DNA from: Hanleya hanleyi
Lineage: Eukaryota; Mollusca; Polyplacophora; Lepidopleurida; Hanleyidae
Reading direction: 5' to 3'
Length of the DNA: 64,000 nucleotides
Assembly (NCBI GenBank): GCA_036873755.1
Contig: JAVTVY010020335.1
Coordinates: 1-64,000, forward strand
The notes under the pieces were generated by a model, which worked only from the letters and a program-made list of their open reading frames with translations, did no database searches and was not told where the DNA came from. Below are positions 46,060 to 56,681 of this stretch, piece by piece. Both the position numbers and the translations under genes were made by a program. Every line of letters begins with the position of its first letter. The first letter of the stretch is position 1.

Positions 46060-46980
46060 TGGATCTTTTGGGGTCCGTTTCGGCGAATCGACGCAGTTTC
46101 GGACTTTAGGACCCATCGATCATATCAAATAAACTACAAACAGGCATTTCCACAAAATCTGTTACTTGAAAATCCGACAAATTTGATTCGTCGATGGCGG
46201 CCATATGTATTCAAGGCTCAATACCATGAGGGACATCGATCCCTCAGCGATTCCTCCAGAGAAGATCTTGAAAGAACTTTTGGAAAACTAGGTCAAACCA
46301 AAATAACTGACAAACGATTAATCAAGAAAAAAATGAACACTGCTCGTTAATATATACCTCACACACTATTATTTTGCGAAATTTTGTTCCATTTGCACAA
46401 CTTCTAAATTCGGGCCCTTTTAGACGAATCTTGCCGGCGTTGATTGCGTTGATTCTGTACAGCGTCATGTCAATTAACATACGTATAGGCGTTTTCGCCA
46501 TAAAAAAGCCGTTGCTTGAAAATCAGACGATTTTGATTGGTCGATGACGGCCATTTTTTTTAGCGAAACAATTTCCCATGATAAACATTTAGAGACCTCA
46601 ACCCTTTGATCATGTATGCCAAGTATAACGTTGACGGGTTCATCGGTTCCGGAGGAGAACATCTTAAAGTATTTTGCGAAAACTATGTCAAACCAATTCA
46701 ATAAGGCCGCCAAACCGATCGATCAATTAAAAAATTAAACCTAGTCCGTTAATCTACACATCATGCACTACAGTGGTGTGCAATTCGGTTTCATTTGGGG
46801 GAAATTTTTATTCGTATCCAACGCGCCTTTTTGGGGTCCATTCGAACAAATCGGTGCAATTTCTGATCTTGGGATTCAATCGTTCTTCATGTCGAATATA
46901 CATATAGCCACGGTTCACTTATCGGTTCAACGGTTCCTTTGGCGAAGACATTTGAAGGTTTTCGCATAAATCTAGGATGG
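46060..46980 (+). repeat. Degenerate tandem repeat of about 400-bp units
   Basis: GCTTGAAAATC(A/C)GACGATTTTG-like and TCGATG(A/G)CGGCCAT strings occur near 46167 and 46513. TTTTGGGGTCC(G/A)TT occurs near 46065 and 46831, followed by similar sequence. Old and heavily diverged. Confidence 0.55.
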
Positions 46981-47862
46981 CCGCCGGAGATTTTGACTAA
47001 TCGGCTTCATTGCTTTGCATCGCATCTCATAATATCAACTGATATTCCCATAGTGTTTCCATGGTCAACCCTCCAGGTTTCAGGAACTTTCAGGCATCTG
47101 TCTCTGAAATAGGGTTTCACATTAGGTTTGGCTATATTTTCCAATGTGCGTGAAGATGAAATTCACGAAACGAAAACCACGACACGGCGCATGGATGAAA
47201 ATGTATCAAACTCCAGCTGGGGTGACTGGCGTTTCTTGAGAGTTTTTATGGATCAATTAATGATAGGAAATAACATGCCATGGTGGTGAGCAAAATGTCG
47301 GCGTACTGACAAGAAATCGCATGACCCCACTGATTAATATTCTAATTGCATTCTTTCCAAGACATGCCAAGGATCAAGGGTGATTTCTGTGATGTTCTGT
47401 GTGCCAGATACGCATTTGTGGATATATGTCTCGGAGCACTCTAAGAGTTCCGATGAACACTGTAAGAGTTCCGATGAACACTGTAAGAGTTCCGATGCAG
47501 ACATATTGTGAGGAGAGGTTCAAGTAAAATAACTAATATTTTGGATATTAATGTATAATCCGAAAAATACTCAGAGAACGAATCCAATTTGACGGAAACG
47601 CTTGAAAGGCTTTCCCATGCCGATCACACCCCGCCTCACTCCAGGTCACATAAAGCTCTAGTCCCATTTTAATATAGTCACTAAACATCTGAGTCAATCA
47701 ACCTGGGGATAGGGGCCGTATAAACACCGTGTACAGCAAGATATCCTGATACACTGGAAAACGACCTGGACATTTATTTGGATGAAAGATTACTGGTCAG
47801 TGATACAGAGCTGGTGTTAAGAACATCACGACGTCTTGCGGGCATAAGTGAAAACTATTGAC
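46981..47862. other. Spacer with short repeats
   Basis: A 21-bp unit GTAAGAGTTCCGATGAACAC is repeated three times near 47435-47500. ACTGACAAGAAATCGCATGA near 47308 belongs to the repeat family 3' of genes 2 and 3. No gene seen. Confidence 0.5.
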
Positions 47863-49416
47863 TACGGTGGCTTATTGGTGCCATATTATAAAACGTCTAA
47901 TTTTCTATATGAAACGTCGTATTATCTGTAACGTTTTCACTTTGGAAAGGGTAATCACACAGAAAATGCAGAATGAATCACAATGAAAATTAGAAAATCA
48001 CACGAAAAATGCGAAATAACAATGAAAATCATTTTCTCCGCGGTGAAAATATTTTCTCCGCGGTGAGAACATTTTCTCCGCGGTTGAAATATTTTCTCCG
48101 TGGTGGAAATAATTTTCTCCGGGGTGGAAATATACTCTCCGCGGTGGAAATATTTTCTCCGCGGCGGAAACATTTTCCCCGCGGTGGAAACATTTTCTCC
48201 GCGGTTGAAATATTTTCTCCGCGGCGGAAATAATTTTCTCCGCGGTGGAATTATTTTCTCCGCGGTGGAAATACACATGACTTTCCTGAGCCTAGCACTT
48301 TTCTGGCCGGTAAACAAAATGGTGGATATTTGAAAGTGAGGCTTAGGAAAGTCACGTGTATTTCCGCCGCGGAGAAAATTATTTCCACCGCGGAGAAAAT
48401 ATTTCCACCGCGAAGAAAATTATTTCCACCGCGGAAAAAAGATTTCAACGGCGGAGAAAATATTTCCACCGCAGAGAAAATATTTGAACCGCGGAGAAAA
48501 TATTTCCACCGCGGAGAAAATTATTTCCACCGCGGAGAAAATATTTGAACCGCGGAGAAACTGTTTTCACCGCGGAGAAAATGTTTCAACCGCGGAGAAA
48601 ATGTTTCATCCGCGGAGAAAATATTTCCATCGTGGAGAAAATATTTCCATCGCGGAGAAAATATTTCCACGGCGGAGAAAATTATTTCCACAGAGGAGAA
48701 AATATTTTCACCGTGGAGAAAATATTTCCACCTCGGAGAAAATGTTTCCACAGCGGAGAAAATGTTTTCACCGCGGAGAAAATGTTTTCACCGCGGAGAA
48801 AATATTTCCACCGCGGAGAAAATTATTTCCACCGCGGAAGAAAGATTTCAATCGCGGAGAAAATATTTCCACCGCGGAAAAAATATTTGAACCCCGGAGA
48901 AAATATTTCCACCGCGGAGAAAATATTTGAACCGCGGAGAAAATTATTTCCACCGCGGAGAAAATATTTCAACCGCGGAGAAAATGTTTCAACCGCGTAG
49001 AAAATGTTTCAACCGCGGAGAAAAATTTTCCACCGTGGATAAGATATTTCCCTCCCGGAGAAAATTATTTCCACCGCGGAGAAAATATTTCCACCGCGGA
49101 GAAAATGTTTTCACCGCGGAGAAAATATTTTCACCACGGAGAAAATACTCCCACCGCGTAGAAAATGATTTTCATTGTGATTCCGCCTTTTCCGTCTGAT
49201 TTTCTAATTTTCATTGTGATTCATTCTGCATTTTCTGTGTGATTGCCCTTTCCAAATTGAAAACGGTATCGTTACAGCAAGTCGGTTCTTGTCGATTTGC
49301 CGTGAACGTTCAAGAAATATGAAGATCAATTGATGAGAAAGTCGAAAACATACAGATAATACGACGTTTCATATAGAAAATTAAACGTTTTATAGTATGG
49401 CACTATCTGGCTAGAG
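47863..49416. mobile_element. TACGG-family giant foldback element (about 1.55 kb)
   Basis: It begins TACGGTGGCTTATTGGTGCC. The left arm (47863-48027) mirrors the right arm (49170-49416), including TCTAATTTTCTATATGAAAC and GTCGTATTATCTGTA. Between them lie about 12 CTCCGCGGTGGAAAT-type 20-bp units in one orientation (48028-48275), an inner hairpin (48273-48357) with ACTTTCCTGAGCC/GGCTTAGGAAAGT, then about 40 units in the opposite orientation (48357-49165). The right terminus is degraded; flanks ATTGAC and ATTGTC may be a 6-bp duplication. Frames of up to 151 codons are 20-bp-repeat artefacts. Confidence 0.9.
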
Positions 49417-49495
49417 ATTGTCGGATTTGACGCTTGCACAAACTTGCAGAATATCGGATATGTTTCGATTTAGCCCATGTTTTTACTTACCAAAA

Positions 49496-50070
49496 TCTGT
49501 CCATTTTAATTAGTCCTCGACTTTGGAGCTTGTCAAAAATCAAAAGCACGGATTTTCTTTTTTGCAGTGTGTATACCAATTTGAACTCTACACTATGACT
49601 ATCATTACTCCGTGATATCGATAATATGTCACGCTTGAAATAACTTTGTGAGCGAGCGAGTGTGTGAAAGGGTTTAACGTCGCTTTCAACATTTTTTTCA
49701 GCTATATCACGACGAGGAATGGAAGGAAAGGCGAGGGGCGGGGTACCTATACTTTGTAACGGAGCAGATTTAATGCTGCCATTTTATAGTGCTGTCGCAC
49801 TGAAATATCATGCGGTAGGCGGACATGACATCCCACTCAGTCACATTATACTGACACCGGGCGAACCAGTCCTTGTTCTATCCTCTTAATGCTGAGTGTA
49901 AGCGAGGAAGCAACAAGTTTTTCAAGTCTTTGGTATGACTCGCCCCGGGATTGAACCCAGTACCTACCGCTTACGAGCCGACACTCTAACCATTAGGTCA
50001 CCGCAGTGCGGTGAAATGACTTTGTAATTGTATAATATTCCACTGTAGTTGCCTCATGTATCGGTGATAG
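49496..50070 (-). repeat. Solo arm of the 11260 foldback family, split by a SINE
   Basis: CTGTCCATTTTAATTAGTC through GATATCGATAATATGTCACG and CTTGAAATAACTTTG matches the arms at 11260-11490 and 12075-12317. The match resumes after the SINE at ACTTTGTAATT. Confidence 0.75.
49650..50012 (-). mobile_element. Full-length tRNA-derived SINE, copy 2 (13-bp TSD)
   Basis: On the minus strand it has the tRNA-Thr-like head (A box TGACCTAATGG, CGT anticodon region, B box GGTTCAATCC), the same body as copy 1, and a 3' tail GAAAGCGACGTTAAACCC followed by a CACTCGCTCGCTCAC-like simple repeat. GAAATAACTTTGT (49637-49649) and GAAATGACTTTGT (50013-50025) are the target duplication with one mismatch. The tail resembles SINE tails common in molluscs. 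Confidence 0.92.
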
Positions 50071-51926
50071 CAAGCGTCAGATCCGAGATTCAATATTCAG
50101 CGGTCTTCCACAAAAAAAATTTCCGCGTCAATAATCGAAAGTCCTAAATCGTGCGACAGTTAGCACCAATTCCAAATGTGTATGAAATAAAAATGATAAA
50201 AACAAAAAGCTGATTTTCTACAAGAGAGAAGCGACCAACAGTTTTCAATCATGTCAGCGAAAATCTTAAGTATACTGACCATCATTCTTTATCCAAATGA
50301 ATTTTCAAGTCGTTCCCAGAGTATGTACCTGTATCTCAGTCACGCTTGGATTGTGATTATTGATTTTAACACCACGGAAGTGTAAAACACATGATATTCA
50401 AACGTTCCCTTGCCCCAGCTAGAGCGGAATTACTATTAAGATGTTAAAATGTATTGGCGTTAATTAACTAATTACATGTAGTATGAATTGGGGTGAGAGT
50501 GCATTATAAAGAAAAAAATGGTTTTGAGATTGCATGACCCACTGCGATGACTGATGGGTGTATTCCCCTCCCCTGTAAGCATGAAATAATTTCAGGAAGA
50601 ACTCAGAAAACAGTGAGAATGAGGTGGAGAATGCTGTATGATAATTAATATCCTTTTCATTTCTATAAATGACAATTTACATAGTCATTCTTGTAAAAGT
50701 TAATGCCCCTCTTCCAGACACATTTTCCACTTATGTTTCCCCCAGTCACGGACGGCTCGCGACGAACTCGGGCCTGGCGAGGAAGTCTCGCTCGTTCTCG
50801 GGCATTGTGGCGAGAGGAGTTATTGAGATTTTGGTCAGTCTGGCAATATCGGTTAAAATTTGGCGGGTAAATGGACTTTTTGCGTAAAGAGGCCAGATCA
50901 GGAGAAGGTAAAGTAAGATATGTGCGTTTTAACCATTTCTCGATCTGTTAAAAGGGAAGTTTATTCGATTTTCGAAGACAAGGGGATATAAATCCAGGGT
51001 TTTGTGAGCGTGATGAAGCGACGGCTTCGACTTGATTGTCCTCCCTTCTCCATTTATTCCCTATCTCGACCCTGCCCCCCCCCTCCTCCCATAATCAACC
51101 TAATTAACCAATTAACAAGGGTAACCAGCCCCTGTGGAAGCACATGTCAAGTGAAGTGACTGGCCACCTGCGTCGCAAGCGCTCATCCCACATGTGTGGG
51201 ATGACATATCCCAGACGATGTTACCGTATGAGTTTAATACTGCATTATATGGGAATCTAAATTCTCATTCTTTTGTTTATCACTCGAGTGTTATTTCGGG
51301 GATTAAACTGTCACACAGTGGTCTCTATCAACACAAAATTATTTCATTGTTTCCTTCTCACCGTTTTGACAACAATAGCATATAATACTTCCTGCCTGAA
51401 AAACACGGAGAGATATATTTAGTTGTGGTAATTGGCATTCCAAATTATCTAGCCCCAGAACTCACTTTAGCTGTGAAAACTGACAACTGGCCTAGTGGAT
51501 TTCTGGGAGCGAAAACGGAAACGTCGCACCTGTTTGTTTACTTTCTTATTTGTTCTACTTTTTATGTGTTTTGTACTCTGTCCCAAATGGGATGCTCAGT
51601 ACAATAAAGAATTTTATCTTATCATGCGCACAATTAATTTTCGGCGAAACCAATCTCGCATTCGTCTATTTCCGTATTGGCGGAAATTAGCCCAGTTGCT
51701 GAGTTCTGGAGATAGATTGCTATTATTCAACTAAACATAGAAATAGTTTTGTATAATTTGAATGAATTATGTTCGTTTGGTTAAAATTAACTTCATTTCA
51801 CAATAAAATGCGATCGGATCGCTCGATTACCAAAGGCACTATTTCGTAGCCGGCTCACTACTTGATCGCCTTACGCTCCCCACGGATGGGAAGTTGTGCG
51901 TTCTATGTGATAGGCTAGATTTCACC
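50071..51926. other. Spacer; inverted dispersed repeat, no gene seen
   Basis: About 50080-50290 is a reverse copy of the 16310-16560 family. GGGATTAAACTGTCACACAG at 51299 recurs near 53719. GTCCCAAATGGGATGCTCAG near 51580 resembles a LINE 3' terminus. Short frames are unremarkable. Confidence 0.45.
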
Positions 51927-52339
51927 CATTCTCGTCTCGCGAGACTCCCTACTGCGAGAAAGAGTCTCACGCGTAAATGGGAGCCATCCCCCCCAAAATT
52001 TGGGGGGTGAGTAGGCGGCGTATGATTATCTGGCTTGTCACTGACCTGCTGACTCCGCCGAGTTAGAAGCGAATTGCTAAACATAACGTGGGCTATATAA
52101 TTGGGAAATGACTCTTTTCGTTTCGGAGCATATCAATCGCGAACAAATTATTGTCGGTATGTATACTTGGCCGTGAAAGCGAGTTATCTAATACAGGAAG
52201 TAGTTCGCGGGTAGACACGGCTCGCTTTGAGAATGATGTCATGCTGCCTCGCTTTGAGATTGGAGATTCAAAAATGTCACCAGTTTACATGAGAGTCGCT
52301 TTGGTCTCCCGCGGGTAGACACGGCTCTCTTTGAGAATG
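51927..52339. mobile_element. 413-bp non-autonomous DNA transposon, copy B (9-bp TSD)
   Basis: Nearly identical to 11652-12062, with the same CATTCTC...GAGAATG ends. GATTTCACC flanks both sides (51918-51926 and 52340-52348). The differences are an extra C in the C run, an extra T and a few substitutions. Confidence 0.92.
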
Positions 52340-52348
52340 GATTTCACC

Positions 52349-53350
52349 AATACGGAAATAGCCGAATGTGAGGTTGTTGGCATTCAATATCGTGTTGCTA
52401 TGGTCATTTTTTGGTTATCTCCCTTGTTCGACTTCCTTGTTGATAATGTCTTTTGGCGTTGATACCACCCGAGAAACACGTTCCTCGTTGGAGGGTGCCC
52501 TCCTCCACTTCCATCCCACATGAAGGTCCGAATTAATCTCTTGCAGAAAATTAGCCTATGTTTAGGTATACTCTAAATACTTTTAATTTGGTGCTAATGC
52601 TGTTATTATCATCCGTACGCATGGCACGATCATACGTAGAAACTTCTGCTAAGTGTTAAGTGAAACGTGAAATGCCCTTAGCAAGCTAAGATGGCTGTTA
52701 TATGAATTAGGTCTTTGTTTTATGGACGCGGAAATTCTTTAATAGACGACGGCTGAATACCGATTGACAGACTATAGACATTTGTATATTGACGTTTAAT
52801 GTGTGACCTTCGTGTTATATCCAATTATGTTCAATTGAACACAAAAAAATAATAACATAAAATTGCAATAAACATCTAGGTCAAAAGTTGAAAAACTGAG
52901 GCACAGATATATAGTTTGTTAAAGATGTGTTTCACTCGCCTCATCAAATGAATGAAAATTCAGAACTCGAAAAATAACGTTTGTAAATGTAGACTCATTT
53001 TAAGTAAAGACATGCATTCAAATTGAGATGACTTCATACCTATCACGGCCAATATATTCACATTTTTTGTAATTCTGATAATATGTATAAAAAACTGATA
53101 ATGTATGTAGTTTTCACAATAAAAAGACAAAGGTAAGTTTGATGTTTGGAAATCTGGACCGGGATGCAAGTCGGTAAGCTCCTTCTTTTAGCTTCCAGCT
53201 TGGCACATATTCTATTCTGTATGTTTTCACATAGCGGGAGATATGAACATGTATTTTTTAAATAAATGCATATAGTCAACGCTTTCTAGTGCAACTATGT
53301 ATATATTTGTGAATAACAATCTTCTAAATTTCTATTTCTTCCCTTGTATA
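52349..53350. other. Spacer with shared repeat pieces
   Basis: 52604-52694 matches 27319-27410 and 52560-52780 overlaps the 16310-16560 family. No gene seen. Confidence 0.45.
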
Positions 53351-53690
53351 TACGGTGGCCCATAGGGGACATCGACTTTTTAAAATAGTTTTCATGTTTT
53401 TTTATTACTTTTCCTCATTTTCTTGGGTATTTTCTCAATTTTTCGCCTATTTTCTACAAACAGATTCTAGTTTATAACATAATTTCTTTGGTTTTCGGTG
53501 AATATATAATACAGATATTTCTGACAACGTTGCTAGAAATTACAGAAATGTAAAGAAATTATGTTATAAACTAGAATCTGTTTGTAGAAAATAGGCGAAA
53601 AATTGAGAAAATACACAAGAAAATGAGGAAAAGTAATAAAAAAACATAAAAACTATTTTAAAAAGTCGATGTCCCCTATGGGCCACCGTA
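53351..53690. mobile_element. TACGG-family young palindrome (340 bp, 6-bp TSD)
   Basis: The left arm starts TACGGTGGCCCATAGGGGAC. The right arm is its reverse complement for about 140 bp with only a few mismatches, leaving a short unpaired centre (about 53495-53545). TGTATA flanks both sides (53345-53350 and 53691-53696). The arms are ATTTTC-rich. It lacks the tandem core of its relatives. Confidence 0.95.
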
Positions 53691-54327
53691 TGTATATCAT
53701 CGAGTATAGTTTCGAGGATTAAACTGTCACACAGTGACCTTTATCAAGTCAATGCTATTTTATGCTATCAAAATAATTGGCAAATTCCCAAAGGAATGAT
53801 TGATGGTAACGGACGGGTCACGTGGTACGAGAGAGATATCCTTGACCCATGCGGACACTTCCTGGTAAGCGCAGTATTGCGTACACAACAAAATAGCACA
53901 CCAGCTATTTTCATCACGTTAACAACACTGTCGTATATATTCCAGGAAACAGACTAACAACATCTGAAAAAAATATTTCACGTATTGGGCAAGGTGACAA
54001 AGAATTTTGAGACTCATACAAGCAAACACATTAGCTGTAAGTTCGCTTTTTGTATACCTGCGAGAACTACTATGTGTACAGTGTCTGTTTAGGGCACAAT
54101 GGAAATCCGGTTTGCAATAATTTGAGCAATATATTATTTGAGCAAGATTTGTTCTCTGTACTTATAATAATGTACAGGTAGAAACATGTAAAATTATGAC
54201 CCCTTTAGTTAATTTTATTCAAGGATATCTCGTTGTCCCTACGCAAGTTTTCTACGCAAAGCTACTAACTAGCTATATGTGTATCCGTATATTGGGATAT
54301 CAATGCTTGCAGCAACATCAAGAGAAT

Positions 54328-54693
54328 AGGTTAGGGTGATCCCGCTCTCTAAAATGGAGGTAAAAAAAGGTCGTTTTTCCTCAATAACTTTTGATTCCTT
54401 CTTAACCAATACTTCAAAACTTCAGACGCATTAATTTATCTAGTGTTCCATGCCCTAAAATCAATTTGCCATTTAAAAAACCAGTCAATTTTGTTTATAC
54501 AGCGCGACAGATGTTTTGCTTATTATTATGCAAATCAGATTGATGGCAATTTATTTTTGTATTACCATTTGATGCGGATTCATATGTCTGTGTACGCCTA
54601 AAGAGGATTTTGCTGAATTCATTATATAAACTGATTTATTGAGCAAAAACGACTTTTTTACCTCAATTTTTGAGGGCCGGATTGCCCTAACCT
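54328..54693. mobile_element. TIR element, AGGTTAGGG termini
   Basis: AGGTTAGGGTGATCC at the left mirrors GGATTGCCCTAACCT at the right. The arms share AGGTAAAAAA, GTCGTTTTT and CTCAATAA. GAGAA beside each end may be a 5-bp duplication. An octamer ATGCAAAT lies inside at 54529-54536. Non-coding. Confidence 0.75.
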
Positions 54694-55908
54694 GGAGAAG
54701 ATAATAATATGCACAAACGAACTTTGTTAATTTAAACCTTAGAACTTGTGCTACTCGCATAGAGGCGTTTAACAAATACAAGAAAATGCTTAAGGCTCAT
54801 TAAAAAGAATTGTTCGGTCATCATCACATGCTCACCAGAAAAGGTGGCAGGTGGACGGATTTGATTCGTATTTTTTAATTATTTTAGTTTTAGGCAAATA
54901 TTTTGCGTACGGAATTATGCCGTGAAACGAGCTGTTTGCAGAATATATCACTTGAGGTCACAGGACTACATCGTCTCCCGGACATGGTTCAAATTTCCTA
55001 TGCCAGTCGACACACGTAAAAATGTGCTTTAGATATTGCAAAAAAACCCTGTTGGGGGCAGCGAGAAAATGTAGGGTGACCGGTGATGATATACGAAAAT
55101 TGTTTCCAATGGGCCAAATAACATCACAAACTCCAGTCTTTCTCCATAAGTCAAAAACCTTCAATTTGGTGATCCATAAAATCCATCAAACCGTGTAACA
55201 GTATACCTAAATCTAGATAGCTATAAGAAAAGAAATTAATTTTCAAATCAAGCATTGAACAGTTTTCGCTCCAATCTGATCTTGACATTTGTTTTCTCTT
55301 TCACCAGATAGATAAATTGCAATAAAGGTGACATCGCAAGCCATGTAAGCAGGTATCAACTGAGATTCTCATGTTGTTTCCAATTCAAGCTCTTTAGGTT
55401 TCAGGAGCTTTCACGCATCTGTCTCTGAGATTATGGGGAGGATATTAGAGATTACAACACATATAAGGGAAGTGGGAAGAGGTGCCGACATACTGACTGC
55501 GTCACATGACTTCACAGAATAGTCTTCTGGTAAACCTATTCTAAAGCACATACCAAGAATGTAACGATTCGTGATATGTGTTGTATCTCGGGTACGCTTT
55601 TATTGTACCTGTTCATGTGGCAACTTGGATGATATGACCACACGGCCCCTAGCACCGGCATAAGATACAAATCTAGAGAGCTATGATGGAAATGCTCTGA
55701 CAACTCGTATACTGGTAATTGGTGAGCTGTTTCGCTGTGACAACTCGTACATTGGAGATTGGTGAGCTGTATCGTCGTCAGATGTAAACGACGGCAATTA
55801 ACACAAAAGACTAGTCTGTAAGGCCCGATGTCGACCCAGCATCAACTTCCCACAGACCGAGAAGCGGTAGTTTTTATATTGGATCTGAGTTAATGTGGCC
55901 GTGTTGGT
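54694..55908. other. 3' flank of gene 3; repeats shared with gene 2 flank
   Basis: 55470-55700 carries the same ordered repeat pieces as 32500-32720 beyond gene 2 (TACTGAC...ATGAC, CTGTTCATGTGG, ATATGACCACACGG). No further gene. Confidence 0.5.
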
Positions 55909-56681
55909 CTAAGAAGTGTCTTCGCCACTATATCCATTTACCGCCGACCCATTGGTGCCACTCCCCGAGTCGTAAGCTCGTGACGTTAGGAATTTGAACG
56001 AATGCAGCCTCAGGATTTGCTTGTAAGCTGAACGAAACTGACGGTTCATCAGGCTGTAGATGAGCCAATTGATACTCGAGCTGGCATAAGTCAACAAGAT
56101 TGACAGTATGTAGACTTCTTGAGGGAATACCTCATCTCTGTCAACAACCGCCACGATGGTGTACGGAAACCAGCAGATGAAAAAGGTCACGAATACAACC
56201 AGAAGCATCTTGGCCAACTGTAAGGAATCACGGGACTCTCCCTTTCCTCGCCAGACCGCCCCACCTTGATTCTCGATGGATTTCTTACTCCGACGCACAA
56301 AGAGAAATATTCGGATATAAAAGAAGGCGATGAGACCAACGGAGACAATGCAAAGGCCGAGCAGAGTGTACGAATTGGACCCGCGGTCGTAGAAACATGT
56401 CTCCAATTTGCGGTCGTAACGGTGTCCCTTGCCTCCCCATCCAGCGATATAGCGAAGATCGACCAGAAAACTAGCAACCCATAGTCCGATGGCCATTACA
56501 GGACTGGACCAGCGTGTGAACAATCTGTCGTAGATGCCAAAGCGGCGTATGTGGATGTAACGATTGAAGCTAATCATTATAAGACTCAGTAGAGAGCACA
56601 CTCCAGCCACCACAACCACTGAGGCCAGAAACTGGCATAATCCTCTTTTATCATCGTAAAAGTCCTCTCCGACAACTGCAT
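55909..56681 (-). CDS. GPCR gene 3, exon 3 (TM3 to C-terminus)
   Basis: Acceptor GTGATTTCAG upstream of 56681, stop TAG at 55909-55911. The frame opens three codons further upstream (ending at the acceptor), but that part is intron. It starts AVVGEDFYDDKRGLCQFLA after the split Asp79. Confidence 0.93.

Noticed and set aside
47955..49199. Several frames up to 151 codons reading FHRGENISTAEKIF-type repeats
   Set aside because: 60 bp (three 20-bp units) encode 20 residues, so any array without stops yields such a protein; frames exist on both strands and in several phases of a palindrome.
54529..54536. ATGCAAAT octamer as a regulatory site
   Set aside because: A single 8-bp match inside an AT-rich transposon is expected by chance.
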